NCBI GenBank assembly: GCA_028280965.1
Contig: JANQKT010000011.1
Coordinates: 1-55,729, forward strand
Direction: 5' to 3'
Length of the DNA stretch: 55,729 nucleotides
Source of the DNA: Phycisphaeraceae bacterium
Lineage (GTDB): Bacteria; Planctomycetota; Phycisphaerae; Phycisphaerales; Phycisphaeraceae
Shown: positions 1 through 8,090 of the stretch, piece after piece
How positions within the stretch are numbered: the first letter of the stretch is position 1
Layout: each line of letters starts with the position of its first letter
Program-made: the position numbers and the translations under genes
The notes under the pieces: model-generated
The model's database searches: none
Told to the model about the DNA's origin: nothing
Seen by the model: the letters and a program-made list of their open reading frames with translations, nothing else

Positions 1-115
1 CCAGCTCCGCCAGCTCCATGATGCCCGCGCGGGCCTCGGCGGTGAGGTCGCTGATATCCGCGGCGTGCCGCTTCGGGGCGACCAGCAGGTGGCCGTTGCG
101 GAAGGCGATGCACTG
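1..115 (-). pseudogene. N-terminal part of HIT-family protein, inverted
   Basis: Read on the minus strand, these bases encode an in-frame stretch containing FRNGHLLVAPKRHAADI and then SDLTAEARAGIMELAEL. This is what the first half of a HIT-domain (histidine triad, Ap4A hydrolase/phosphorylase-like) protein looks like. The matching C-terminal half begins at about base 111 on the plus strand, so the two halves point away from each other and cannot form one protein here. The middle of the domain is missing. The junction lies around bases 105-118. This could be a contig-end fold-back artefact or a real inversion. I judge an artefact more likely because the other end of the window shows a similar break. 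Confidence 0.6.
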
Positions 116-323
116 CCAGGGCGTGAACCTGGGCATGAACCTCGGCCGATGCGCCGGGGCTGGCGTCCCCGCCCACTGCCACCTGCACCTGGTCCCGCGG
201 TGGAACGGCGACTCGAACTTCATGCAGGTCTGCGCCGGGGCGCGCGTGATCCCGCAGGCGCTGGAGGAGAGCTATGCGATGCTGATGGATGCTCTCGACA
301 ACAAGATGGGCGCTACGGAATAG
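111..323 (+). pseudogene. C-terminal part of HIT-family hydrolase
   Basis: The plus-strand frame ending at the TAG at 321-323 reads QGVNLGMNLGRCAGAGVPA, then HCHLHLVPRWNGDSNFM and a C-terminal helix. The H-x-H-x-H triad and the following PRWNGD(S/T)NFM stretch are typical of bacterial HIT proteins of the Ap4A-phosphorylase-like group, which cleave nucleotide phosphoanhydride or phosphoramidate bonds. No start codon belongs to this part: the in-frame ATGs upstream (18, 108) lie in or at the edge of sequence that encodes HIT residues on the other strand. It is therefore only the 3' end of the gene. The stop codon forms the beginning of a long hairpin. Confidence 0.75.
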
Positions 324-397
324 CCGCGATCCTACGCATCGCCGGCGCGCTGTGATCGATTGGTCATGCTCTGCTAGCGATGCGTGCCATCGCGGCT
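319..397 (+). repeat. AATAGCC-type hairpin after HIT gene
   Basis: Bases 322-342 and 377-397 are 21-base inverted arms that match except for three central positions. A T-rich stretch (GTCTTTACAT) follows. The first arm starts in the TAG stop of the HIT fragment. It probably acts as a transcription terminator, and it shares the AATAGCC start with elements at 2481 and 15063. Confidence 0.6.
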
Positions 398-430
398 GTC
401 TTTACATCGCGAGCGCGCGTTTAAGCTGAG

Positions 431-796
431 CTATCCCGCCTGCTTCGCGTCCGCCTCTTCCAGCGCGACACCGATGAGGTGCCGGTCGTCGTTGCTCTGG
501 CAGCGGACGATCTCGCCGGCGAGGTCGAAGCCCGGCTCCGGGCCGTGGGGCGGGAAGAAGACGGTGATCCGGCTGCCAACCGGTAGCGGCTTGTCTGCGC
601 TTGCGCCGATCCCGCTGTCCGAGAGGTCGATCAAGTCCAGCGTGACCAGCAGCGCCGGCGAATCATCACAGCCCGGCTCGCGGATCACCGCGGTGACCTG
701 GCCACGCGCCCGCCGGCGGGGGTGTCGCCGGCGCTCGAAGTAGAGCGTGTCGGGGATCACGGCGGACGAGTCGTTCAGTCGCAGGGCCTGGCTCAT
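431..796 (-). CDS. PilZ domain protein
   Basis: This 121-residue protein is essentially a single PilZ domain, the common bacterial c-di-GMP receptor fold. An arginine-rich start (ERRRHPRRRARG) fits the RxxxR ligand-binding motif, and DLSDSGIGASAD about 35 residues later fits the D/NxSxxG motif. No transmembrane segment or second domain is present, so it is probably a cytosolic adaptor that passes c-di-GMP state to a partner. The ATG at 796 is preferred over one ten codons upstream because AGGAGG sits about 7 bases before it. It is divergent from the sirohaem gene at 914. Other c-di-GMP proteins lie in the same window (34715, 42582, 46856). The family call is firm; the partner is unknown. Confidence 0.85.
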   Translation of the reverse strand: MSQALRLNDSSAVIPDTLYFERRRHPRRRARGQVTAVIREPGCDDSPALLVTLDLIDLSDSGIGASADKPLPVGSRITVFFPPHGPEPGFDLAGEIVRCQSNDDRHLIGVALEEADAKQAG

Positions 797-821
797 GGCA
801 AGCCTCCTTGGAAGGTCGCCG

Positions 822-849
822 GGCAATAGCCCGCGCCGCCGGGGCTACA
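822..849 (+). repeat. Short AATAGCCC palindrome
   Basis: AATAGCCC, a GC-rich loop and GGGGCTACAATG form a small stem (TAGCCC/GGGCTA) in the divergent gap between the PilZ gene and the cobA-hemD fusion. Its left edge resembles the larger elements at 319, 2481 and 15063. It could be a degenerate copy or part of the 5' leader of either gene. Confidence 0.35.
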
Positions 850-913
850 ATGCCCCGCCCAAGTAACGGGCCATCCAAAGCATCGGCCGAACAGACGGCA
901 AGGTTTACCTGAC

Positions 914-2485
914 TTGACTGACCCCACCCCAACAGCATCAATAACAACGGCCGGCCGCGTTATCCTCGTCGGCGCGGGCCCCGGCGACCCGGGCCTGATC
1001 ACCGTCGCGGGCTTGTCCGCGCTCCAGCGCGCGGACGCCGTCGTCTTCGACGCCCTGGCCAACCCGGTTTTATTGGACGCCGCGCCCCCGGAAGCGGAAC
1101 GCATCGATGTCGGCAAGCGTGCCAAGCGCCATAAGCTGACGCAGGACGAAACGAATCAGTTGCTTGTTGATCTGGCCAAGCAGGGCCAACGCGTTGTCCG
1201 GCTCAAGGGCGGCGACCCATACCTCTTCGGCCGAGGCGCGGAGGAAGCCGCGTTCTGCGCGAAACACGGCGTGGCCTGCGAGGTGATCCCGGGTGTCACC
1301 GCCGGCCTCGCCGCGCCCGCGACCGCGGGTATCCCGGTGACACACCGCAAGGTCGCCTCGACGGTGACGATCATCACCGGCCACGAGGACCCGACCAAGG
1401 GCGAGACGTCGATCGACTACGCCGCGCTCGCCGGGCTCATCAAAGCAGGCGGGACCGCATGCTTCTACATGGGTGTCGGGCGTTTGCAGGCGATCTGCGA
1501 CGAGCTCACCGGCCATGGCCTGCCCGATACGATGCCCGCGGCGCTCGTGCAGTGGGGCACGCTGCCCAAGCAGCGGCATGTCACCGGCACGCTGGCGAGT
1601 ATCCAGGCCAAGGTCGATGCCGCCGGCCTCGGCTCGCCCGCGATCATCGTCGTCGGCGAGGTCGCGGCGATTGATGAGCCGGGCCTGGATTTCTTCACCG
1701 CCCGACCGTTGTTCGGCCAGCGCATCGTCGTGACACGCACGCGGCAGCAGGCATCGGACCTGCGAACAAGGCTTGAAGAACTCGGCGCCGAGGTGCTCGA
1801 AGCGCCGGCGATCCAGATCGTCGAGCCAGATACGCAGGCGCGGCAAGCCTTTGACGCTGCAATCAACGCGGCAGGCGATTATGACGCGGTCGTCTTCACG
1901 AGCACCAACGCCGTCAACGCCGTGGCGGACAAGCTCGATGCGCTCGGCCGCGACAGCCGCGCGTTGGCGGGGCTACACGTGTCTTGTATCGGCGCGGCGA
2001 CCGCGCAGGCGCTGCACGCTCGATTGAATATCACCGCCGACCTGGTACCCGCGCGTTCAACCGCGGAGGCGTTTGTCGATGAGTTCCTGTTGGCTACCGA
2101 TCTTGTGGGTAAACGCATCCTGCTGCCGCGCGCCGACATCGCCCGGCCGATGCTGCCCGCCAAGCTCCACGACGCCGGGTGCGTAGTCGACGAGGTCATC
2201 GCTTACGAGACAATACTCACCAAGGGCTTGCCGACCGCGGCAATCGATTCGCTGCGTACCGGCGAGGTGGACTGGGTGACCTTCACCAGTTCGTCCACCG
2301 CCGACAACCTGGTCGAACTGCTCGGCGACGAAGCAGCATTACTGAGTGACTGCAAGCTGGCCTCGATCGGCCCGCAGACCAGCGCGACGATGCGCGATCG
2401 CGGGCTGACGGTCGCGGTCGAGGCCGACCAGCACGATATCGTGGGGTTGGTAAAGGCGTTGGTGGAGCAACACGCACCGCAATAG
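914..2485 (+). CDS. cobA-hemD: Uroporphyrinogen-III C-methyltransferase / uroporphyrinogen-III synthase fusion
   Basis: The 523-residue protein joins two tetrapyrrole enzymes. Residues ~15-255 are a SAM-dependent uroporphyrinogen methyltransferase (CobA/SirA type): GAGPGDPGLITV near the start, VVRLKGGDPYLFGRG in the active-site region, and IPGVTAGLAAPATAGIPVTHR. Residues ~265-520 are HemD, which cyclises hydroxymethylbilane to uroporphyrinogen III, with VVTRTR at its start and WVTFTSSSTADNL near the end. The fusion directs carbon toward precorrin-2 and so to sirohaem or B12. The frame opens with a TTG and only a weak ribosome site is visible, so the exact start is uncertain. A sirohaem-dependent reductase lies 13 kb downstream and is a likely consumer of the product. 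Confidence 0.95.
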   Translation: MTDPTPTASITTAGRVILVGAGPGDPGLITVAGLSALQRADAVVFDALANPVLLDAAPPEAERIDVGKRAKRHKLTQDETNQLLVDLAKQGQRVVRLKGGDPYLFGRGAEEAAFCAKHGVACEVIPGVTAGLAAPATAGIPVTHRKVASTVTIITGHEDPTKGETSIDYAALAGLIKAGGTACFYMGVGRLQAICDELTGHGLPDTMPAALVQWGTLPKQRHVTGTLASIQAKVDAAGLGSPAIIVVGEVAAIDEPGLDFFTARPLFGQRIVVTRTRQQASDLRTRLEELGAEVLEAPAIQIVEPDTQARQAFDAAINAAGDYDAVVFTSTNAVNAVADKLDALGRDSRALAGLHVSCIGAATAQALHARLNITADLVPARSTAEAFVDEFLLATDLVGKRILLPRADIARPMLPAKLHDAGCVVDEVIAYETILTKGLPTAAIDSLRTGEVDWVTFTSSSTADNLVELLGDEAALLSDCKLASIGPQTSATMRDRGLTVAVEADQHDIVGLVKALVEQHAPQ

Positions 2486-2556
2486 CCCGCAGCAGACCTG
2501 CCGCGAGGCGAAGTTTCTCACGGACCGACCGTGCAGCAGGTTTGCTGCGGGCTATT
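2481..2556 (+). repeat. AATAGCCC-type 21-bp hairpin overlapping the cobA-hemD stop
   Basis: Arms 2481-2501 and 2536-2556 are complementary over 21 bases with a single G-T pair and enclose a 34-base loop. The first arm contains the TAG stop of the cobA-hemD gene. There is no U-run after the second arm, so it is not a standard intrinsic terminator. It may stabilise the mRNA end or be a REP-like repeat. Confidence 0.75.
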
Positions 2557-2597
2557 GATCAGCGTTATGGTGTCCGAGTCGGATAACAGGGAACAAG

Positions 2598-3179
2598 ATG
2601 AGCCAGCCCACCTCCAACCCGCCGCGCCTCCCGCCCGACCGCTCGGCCGTCCTGCTGGTGGATCTGCAGGAGCGCCTGGCCCCGGTGATGCGTGATCGTC
2701 AGCGGCTGATCCGCCGGGCCGCGCGGCTGGTGCAGGGCGCACATGTGCTGGGCGTGCCATTGCTGGTGACCGAGCAGTACCCGCGCGGGCTGGGGGAGAC
2801 GGTTGAAGAAGTCAGCCGGCACATCGTTGACCCGCACTGCATCGAGGAGAAGACGCGGTTCTCGGCGTGCATCGACCCGGTGCGGACCCAGCTCGAACTG
2901 ACCGGGGCCGAATCGGTCGTGGTCGCGGGGGTCGAGGCGCACGTCTGCATCCTCGGCACCTGCCTGGATTTATTGGAAGCAGGGTACACGGTGTTCCCGG
3001 CCTGGGACGCGATCAGCTCCCGCCGGGCCGAGGACAAGCACGCGGCGCGCGAACGGCTCACGCAGGCCGGGGCGGTTCCGACGACGGTCGAGTCGGTGTT
3101 GCTAGAGCTGCTTGGTGATGCCGGCGACAGCCGGTTCCGTCAGGTGCAGAACCTGATCAAGGGCGAAGGGCCGGGCTAG
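2598..3179 (+). CDS. Isochorismatase-family cysteine hydrolase
   Basis: This 193-residue protein has the isochorismatase/nicotinamidase alpha-beta fold. The expected catalytic triad is present: Asp22 in VLLVDLQERL, Lys85 in EEKTRFSA and the nucleophile Cys117 in GVEAHVCILGT, just after a likely cis-peptide position. Length and motif spacing fit the YcaC-like group of hydrolases, whose substrates are mostly unknown, better than the ring-specific enterobactin isochorismatases, which carry extra domains. The ATG has a GGGAA stretch about 8 bases upstream. It follows the hairpin at 2481-2556 and probably has its own promoter. The family is firm; the substrate cannot be assigned. Confidence 0.88.
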   Translation: MSQPTSNPPRLPPDRSAVLLVDLQERLAPVMRDRQRLIRRAARLVQGAHVLGVPLLVTEQYPRGLGETVEEVSRHIVDPHCIEEKTRFSACIDPVRTQLELTGAESVVVAGVEAHVCILGTCLDLLEAGYTVFPAWDAISSRRAEDKHAARERLTQAGAVPTTVESVLLELLGDAGDSRFRQVQNLIKGEGPG

Positions 3180-3291
3180 CCGGGTGGTTCCCGGGGTTTT
3201 CCGCGTCTTGCTCCCGCGTGGAGGCCACGCTACGCTATCTCATCACTTCGGCCCGGAGACGCCGGGCGGCAGGCTTCCCAAGGAGACCCCG

Positions 3292-3474
3292 ATGCTCGAC
3301 ACCTACGAACAGCTCAAGAACCTGGTCAACGCCGTTGAGGACGATATCCGCAAGGCGGCGGGGGGCAATAAAGCGGCCGGCACCCGCGTGCGCAAGCAGA
3401 TGCAGGATGTCAAGAACACCGCCCAGGAACTGCGTAAGCAGGTGCTCGAGGCCCGCGACTCCGACTCGGCCTGA
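3292..3474 (+). CDS. Histone H1-like small basic protein (Hc1 type)
   Basis: A 60-residue, Lys/Arg-rich, helical protein. The core GNKAAGTRVRKQMQDVKN followed by AQELRKQVLEAR resembles the short histone H1-like proteins known from Planctomycetes and related to chlamydial Hc1, which bind DNA non-specifically and compact the nucleoid. The start at 3292 is well supported by AAGGAGA seven bases upstream. An in-frame extension further upstream lacks a ribosome site and family likeness. It is a single gene, with no operon partner evident. The name rests on sequence resemblance, and the DNA-binding role is inferred from the family. Confidence 0.75.
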   Translation: MLDTYEQLKNLVNAVEDDIRKAAGGNKAAGTRVRKQMQDVKNTAQELRKQVLEARDSDSA

Positions 3475-3592
3475 CCACCGGGCGGGCCCGCCTGATCCCC
3501 TGGCGCGGCGGCCAAACGTCGATCTCAACCCCACCAGACCCGGCCCGGGACGTCCCCGGCCGGGCCTATCATCTGTGCCACGCCTGACGCCT

Positions 3593-4072
3593 ATGGCCCC
3601 GCAACTGCTCTTCGATCTCTCTGAACACGATCTGGACCGGGTCCTGCACGGCCCCGAACACATCGAATCGTTCAACCCCCACCGTGGGGACATGCGTCTG
3701 CTCGACGCGATTGTCTGGGAGGATTTCGTCAGTGAATCACCCCGCGCCATCGGCTTCAAGGATGTTCGCGACGACGAGTTCTGGGTCGCCGGCCACATCC
3801 CCGGCCGGCCGATCTTCCCCGGCGTGCTCATGATCGAGGCCGCTGCCCAGTTTGCCTCCTACCTGACCATGAACAGCATCGAAAAGGTCAGCTTTATCGG
3901 CTTCGCCGGCGTCACCGATGTCAAGTTCCGCGGCCAGGTCGTCCCGGGTGACCGGCTCCACGTCCTGATCGATGGCATCAACATGAAAAAACGTCGATCG
4001 GTCTGCAAGGCCCAGGGCGTAGTCAACGGCAACCTCGTCTTCGAGGGCACCATCACCGGGATGCCGATGTGA
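3593..4072 (+). CDS. FabZ/FabA-like hot-dog dehydratase
   Basis: The 159-residue protein carries the FabZ-type active-site stretch FWVAGHIPGRPIFPGVLMIE: a His and then PxFPGVLM(I/V)EA as in (3R)-hydroxyacyl-ACP dehydratases. KFRGQVVPGDRL in the second half corresponds to the conserved K-F-R-x-x-V-x-PGD strand. The catalytic Glu of FabZ would be in MIEAAAQ. It is slightly longer than canonical FabZ, with ~45 extra N-terminal residues. It could work in fatty-acid elongation or in a polyketide-like or lipid side pathway; no other fab gene is nearby. The start at 3593 was chosen because family likeness begins soon after, but no strong ribosome site supports it. Confidence 0.8.
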   Translation: MAPQLLFDLSEHDLDRVLHGPEHIESFNPHRGDMRLLDAIVWEDFVSESPRAIGFKDVRDDEFWVAGHIPGRPIFPGVLMIEAAAQFASYLTMNSIEKVSFIGFAGVTDVKFRGQVVPGDRLHVLIDGINMKKRRSVCKAQGVVNGNLVFEGTITGMPM

Positions 4073-4299
4073 GTGCGGGGTTTGCTTGAGCAGCCCGGCG
4101 CCAGCCACCGGCCCGGTTTCTGACTAGTGCGTCACGCTCATGCGTCGCTGCTGCGGGGTGCTTATGCCCGTGTTGACCGGCCGCCAGCGCGGTGCCGTTC
4201 ATCTGCACCTCCGCAAGCACAACCGCCGCTTTACGATGCGCGTGGTGTACCTTATCCTGCCCCGCTCTACCCTCTACAAATCAATCCAGGAGAACCGCT

Positions 4300-5502
4300 G
4301 TGGCCAAGAAGAAAACGACAAACGTGGCGCTGATCGGCTCGGGCTTCATGGGCCGGACCCACTCCAACGCCTACCTCAAGGTCGGCAAGTTCTTCAACAC
4401 CCCGACCAACCCCACCATGCACACGATTGTCGGCCTTGAGCCGACGCTTGGCGCTTTCGCCGAGCAGTGGGGCTGGCAGAACCACACCAACGACGCCGGC
4501 GCGGTCTTCAATAACGAAGACATCGACCTGGTGGACCTGGTGACGCCCAACCACCTGCACGCGACGCACGCGATCGCCGCGCTCGAGGCCGGCAAGCACG
4601 TCGCTTGTGAGAAGCCGCTGGCCGGCACGCTGGATGACGCCCGGGCGATGGCCAAGGCCGCAAAGAAGGCCAAAAAATCCAAGACTTTCTGCTGGTTTGT
4701 CTACCGCCGGGTCCCCGCCGTCGCGCTCGCCCACCAGCTGGTCAAGGAGGGCAAGCTCGGCCGGATCTTCCACGTCCGCGCCGCCTACCTCCAGGACTGG
4801 GGCGGGCCCGACACGCCGCTGCTGTGGCGCTTCAAGGGCAAGCAGGCCGGGTCGGGCGCGCACGGCGACCTCAACGCCCACATCGTCGACATGGCCCGCT
4901 TCATCACCGGCGACGAGATCACCGAGGTCACCGGCGCGATCAAGGAAACCTTTATCAAGAAGCGGGAGATCATCGAATCCGCCGGCGGCAGCGCGATTAC
5001 CGGCAAGGGGGCAAAGAAATCCAAGAAGAAGCGTTACGGCACCTCGACCGTGGACGATGCGCTGCTGTTCCTGGCGAGGTTCAAGAAGGGCGCGATCGCT
5101 TCTTTCGAAGCCAGCCGCCTGGCGACGGGCGACAAGAACGCCAACCGCATCGAGATCCACGGCGAGAAGGGCGCGATCAAGTACAACTTCGAACGCGCCA
5201 ACGAGCTGGAGTGGTACGACAACACCCTGCCCGGCCGGGAGCAGGGCTGGTCCACCATCAACGTCACCCGCGGCGACGACGGCCACCCCTACGTCGGCAA
5301 CTGGTGGCCGGCGGCGCACATCATCGGCTACGAGCACACCTTCGTGAACATGGCGGCGGACATGCTGAACGTGATCGCCAACAAGAAGCCGGTCGTGCCG
5401 GTGTCCGATTTCCAGGACGCGTACGAGACCCAGCGTGTGCTCGAGGCCGCGGTCCTCGCCGCGGACAACCGCTGCCCGGTCAAGATGAGCGAGGTGAAGT
5501 AG
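4300..5502 (+). CDS. Gfo/Idh/MocA family oxidoreductase
   Basis: A 400-residue NAD(P)-dependent dehydrogenase. The N-terminal Rossmann motif is ALIGSGFMGRTHSNAY and the family signature ACEKPLAG supplies the catalytic-site Lys. The C-terminal half is the dimerisation and substrate-binding domain, including the GDLNAHIVDMARFITGD stretch with a conserved His/Asp. A lysine-rich insertion (GAKKSKKKR) sits at about residues 240-248. No signal peptide is seen, so it acts in the cytosol on a sugar, inositol or related polyol. The GTG at 4300 has CCAGGAGA directly upstream, which rules against the earlier in-frame ATG at 4192. It heads the carbohydrate block, with a TIM-barrel epimerase-like gene 71 bp downstream. 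The substrate is unknown. Confidence 0.9.
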   Translation: MAKKKTTNVALIGSGFMGRTHSNAYLKVGKFFNTPTNPTMHTIVGLEPTLGAFAEQWGWQNHTNDAGAVFNNEDIDLVDLVTPNHLHATHAIAALEAGKHVACEKPLAGTLDDARAMAKAAKKAKKSKTFCWFVYRRVPAVALAHQLVKEGKLGRIFHVRAAYLQDWGGPDTPLLWRFKGKQAGSGAHGDLNAHIVDMARFITGDEITEVTGAIKETFIKKREIIESAGGSAITGKGAKKSKKKRYGTSTVDDALLFLARFKKGAIASFEASRLATGDKNANRIEIHGEKGAIKYNFERANELEWYDNTLPGREQGWSTINVTRGDDGHPYVGNWWPAAHIIGYEHTFVNMAADMLNVIANKKPVVPVSDFQDAYETQRVLEAAVLAADNRCPVKMSEVK

Positions 5503-5573
5503 CCGGCCGTAGCGGTTCCAAGTCGGTTGTAAGAATGGCGCCGCGGCGAACGAGCTGTCGGTAGGAGCCGCGC

Positions 5574-6461
5574 ATGCTAAGCCGCCGACAAGTCCTCGCT
5601 GTCAGTGCCGCCGTGATCGCCGGTGCATCGCCTGTGCTGACCGGTTGCAGGATGGTCGGCGGTGGCCCGAGGGTATCGGCCGCGCGGCTGACGTCTGTCG
5701 GCCTCGCGGGCCCGCTGTCGATGGCGCGGCAGGCCGCCGACGCCGGGGGCGAGCACATCGAAGAGTCCGTCGGCCGGTTCCTTCTGCCCGACCAACCCGG
5801 TCAAGACTTCAAGGCGAAGCTCGCCGAGGCGCGCAACGCGCCGCTGCCGGTCATCGCGTGCAACAGTTTCGTCCCCGGCCGGCTCAAGTCGGTCGGCCCG
5901 GATGCGGACCAAGCCGGTGTTTTGGCCTGGGCCGAAGTCGCCTTCGAGCGCGCCCAGCAGGCCGGCGTCCGCACCATCGTATTCGGCAGCGGCGGGTCGC
6001 GGCGCGTCCCCAACGGGTTCAGCCCAGGCCGGGCCGCTGACCAGTTTGTCGAGCTGCTCAAGCGTATGGCCGCGCTGGCCCAGCGGCACAATGTGGTTGT
6101 CGCTGTTGAGCCGCTGCGCCCGCAGGAGGTCAACTTTATCAACCACCTGGGCGAGGGCGCCGCGATCGTGGGGCGGGTCGATCACCCCGCGATCCGGCTG
6201 ACCGCGGACCTGTACCACATGGGGCATGCCGGCGATCGGCCGGGCGCGATCCGTGATGCCGGGCCGCTGATCGCCCACACCCACATCGCCGAGAACAAGG
6301 GGCGTTCGACACCGGGCGTGCACGGCGAAGACTTCCGCCCGCTGTTCACGGCGCTCAAGACCGCTGGCTACGTTGGGCCGATGAGCATCGAAGGCAAGTG
6401 GAAGCCCGCTGAGCTGGCCCGCGGGTTCGCCGTCGTACGCGAGCAGTGGGCGGGGGCGTGA
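5574..6461 (+). CDS. Exported sugar phosphate isomerase/epimerase-like TIM-barrel lipoprotein
   Basis: The 295-residue protein starts with a twin-arginine-like signal (LSRRQVLAVSAAV) ending in a lipobox, LTGC with Cys25, so it is probably exported folded and lipid-anchored. The rest is a xylose-isomerase-like (AP endonuclease 2 superfamily) barrel: VVVAVEPL, ADLYHMGHAGD, IAHTHIAEN and MSIEGKWKP carry the Glu, Asp/His, His and Glu metal ligands in the usual order. TAGGAG precedes the ATG by about 8 bases. It follows a Gfo/Idh/MocA gene on the same strand and the two may act on the same sugar derivative. The fold is firm and the reaction is not known. Confidence 0.85.
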   Translation: MLSRRQVLAVSAAVIAGASPVLTGCRMVGGGPRVSAARLTSVGLAGPLSMARQAADAGGEHIEESVGRFLLPDQPGQDFKAKLAEARNAPLPVIACNSFVPGRLKSVGPDADQAGVLAWAEVAFERAQQAGVRTIVFGSGGSRRVPNGFSPGRAADQFVELLKRMAALAQRHNVVVAVEPLRPQEVNFINHLGEGAAIVGRVDHPAIRLTADLYHMGHAGDRPGAIRDAGPLIAHTHIAENKGRSTPGVHGEDFRPLFTALKTAGYVGPMSIEGKWKPAELARGFAVVREQWAGA

Positions 6462-6568
6462 GGCGTCGGGAGGCCGAGCCCCCACAATCAACCCACTTGA
6501 CACCCGCAGCCCAGCGGCTAAATTACTTCGCTCGGCTGTAGTCCTAGAGCCGATCAGCGAGCCCTGCA

Positions 6569-6642
6569 GGGGGCGTAGCTCAATTGGTTAGAGCACCGGC
6601 CTGTCACGCCGGAGGTTGCGGGTTCGAGTCCCGTCGCCCTCG
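6569..6642 (+). tRNA. tRNA-Asp (GTC)
   Basis: A 74-nt cloverleaf folds cleanly: acceptor GGGGGCG/CGCCCTC with one G-T pair, D-arm GCTC/GAGC, anticodon stem CCGGC/GCCGG with loop CTGTCAC (anticodon GTC), T-arm GCGGG/CCCGT with TTCGAGT loop, and discriminator G73. CCA is not encoded. A terminator follows at once. Confidence 0.97.
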
Positions 6643-6644
6643 CT

Positions 6645-6687
6645 AAACAACAACGCCCGTCACACCAGTGGCGGGTGTTGTTGTTTT
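6645..6687 (+). terminator. Intrinsic terminator after tRNA-Asp
   Basis: AAACAACAACGCCCG and CGGGTGTTGTTGTTT pair over 15 bases with one G-T around a 12-base loop, and the 3' arm merges into a T-rich run. It ends the tRNA transcript and also lies downstream of the convergent gene at 6729-8090, for which it could serve in the reverse direction. Confidence 0.8.
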
Positions 6688-6728
6688 AATCAACCAGTCT
6701 ATGCCGTGGGATACCCATCTCCGTCAAC

Positions 6729-8090
6729 TCACCCCACGCCGTGCTTCTTCAGCACGTCCCACCCCTCGCGGTACTTGCGGTGGACCTTCTCGGTCGCCGG
6801 CGCGTGGTCGAAGCGCAGCTTCGGGCTGTCCCACTTGAGCATGCGGTCCTTGAAGTCGCCCGCGATGACGCCGACCAGGACCGCCTCGGTGACACGCGCC
6901 GAGTAGGAGAACGGCGTCGAGGTTTCGCCCACGCCGCGGCAGGCGTCGGTGAACTCGGTGTAGTGGTCCTTGCTCGGGATGGTCTTGATCAGGGCCGGGT
7001 CCATCGCCTCGCCGTTGGCATACAGGCTCGGGGCGCTGTAGTGCGGGACGACGATGACGCCTTTGTCGCCGACCAGGAACATGCCCGCGCCCGGCAGCTT
7101 GACACCGTCAGGCAACTGGGCACGCGAGGCGTCCGGCCGGCTGCCGCGGCTGCCGTCGGTCCAGCGGAACGCGACTTGCTCAGTCGTGTACTTCGTTTGA
7201 GCGAACGTGTACCGCACGTCCGTGTCCGGCGCGAAGCTGTGGTCGAAGTGTTGCGGGCCCTTGGAGACGATGCTGGTGGGCATGCCCAGGTCCAGGCAGG
7301 AGAAGACCGGGTCGTAGATGTGGCAGCCCATGTCGCCGAGCGTGCCGGTGCCGAAGGCCTTCCACCGCCGCCAGTTCCCGGGGTGGTAGGCCCCGTGGAC
7401 ATAAGGCCGTTCGGGCACGGGCCCTTGCCAGAGGTCCCAGTCCAGGCGGTCGGGCACCGGGTCGTTGCCGTCCGGCAGGCCGTTGCCCCGGCCCGCCCAG
7501 GACTTGCTGACCCACAGGTGCGCCTCGCTGACCTTGCCGATCACGCCGCTGCGGACGGTCGCGGTCGCGGTGCGGTAGGCGGTGTGGCTGTGGATCTGCG
7601 TGCCCATCTGCGTGACGAGTTTGGGGTTCTCTTCGGCCATCGTCTGCATCGCGCGCAGCTCGGCGACATTGTGGGCCAGGGGCTTCTGCACGTGCACATG
7701 GATGCCCAGCTGCATCGCGGCCAGCGCGATCGGCCCGTGCATGTGGTCGGGCGTCGAGACGAGCAGGGCGTCGATGTCCTTGCCCATCTCGTCAAGCATC
7801 ACGCGGTAGTCCTTGTACGTCTTGGCCCCGTCGTAGCGCTTGCCGGTGCGCGTGAGGTTGACGCTGTCCACATCGCACAGCCCGACGACGCGGACGTTGG
7901 TGCCCTTGGCCGAGTTGGCCAGGTCCCCCGCGCCCTGGCCGCCGAGGCCGACGGCGGCGAGGTTGAGTGTCTTGTTGCCGCCCTGGCCGAAGACCAGCCC
8001 CGGACCGGCCAGCGCGGCCCCGCCGAACACCGCGGCGTTTTTAAGGAGTTGTCGGCGGGTCGTCTTCATGGCGGGGGACGTCTGCTTCAT
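6729..8090 (-). CDS. Tat-exported Gfo/Idh/MocA family oxidoreductase
   Basis: A 453-residue member of the long, exported Gfo/Idh/MocA group that is strongly expanded in Planctomycetes. The N terminus has a twin-arginine signal (KTTRRQLLKNAAVFGGAAL), the Rossmann fold starts at LAAVGLGGQGAGD, and VHVQKPLAHN carries the EKP-like motif with Gln in place of Glu. The C-terminal domain has GTLGDMGCHIYDP and the family's late WRW/WDSPK-type region. The start at 8090 gives an AGGA element about 9 bases upstream; a second ATG at 8099 would sit right on that element. It is divergent from the next dehydrogenase (8299). The role is inferred as periplasmic sugar-derivative oxidation or processing; the substrate is unknown. 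Confidence 0.9.
   Translation of the reverse strand: MKQTSPAMKTTRRQLLKNAAVFGGAALAGPGLVFGQGGNKTLNLAAVGLGGQGAGDLANSAKGTNVRVVGLCDVDSVNLTRTGKRYDGAKTYKDYRVMLDEMGKDIDALLVSTPDHMHGPIALAAMQLGIHVHVQKPLAHNVAELRAMQTMAEENPKLVTQMGTQIHSHTAYRTATATVRSGVIGKVSEAHLWVSKSWAGRGNGLPDGNDPVPDRLDWDLWQGPVPERPYVHGAYHPGNWRRWKAFGTGTLGDMGCHIYDPVFSCLDLGMPTSIVSKGPQHFDHSFAPDTDVRYTFAQTKYTTEQVAFRWTDGSRGSRPDASRAQLPDGVKLPGAGMFLVGDKGVIVVPHYSAPSLYANGEAMDPALIKTIPSKDHYTEFTDACRGVGETSTPFSYSARVTEAVLVGVIAGDFKDRMLKWDSPKLRFDHAPATEKVHRKYREGWDVLKKHGVG

Noticed and set aside
2486..2597. Riboswitch (for example cobalamin) next to the cobA-hemD gene
   Set aside because: The structured part follows the gene rather than precedes it and is a simple 21-bp hairpin without riboswitch core motifs.
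6569..6690. tRNA-Asp as an integration site for a mobile element
   Set aside because: No integrase gene and no repeated tRNA 3' end was found nearby.
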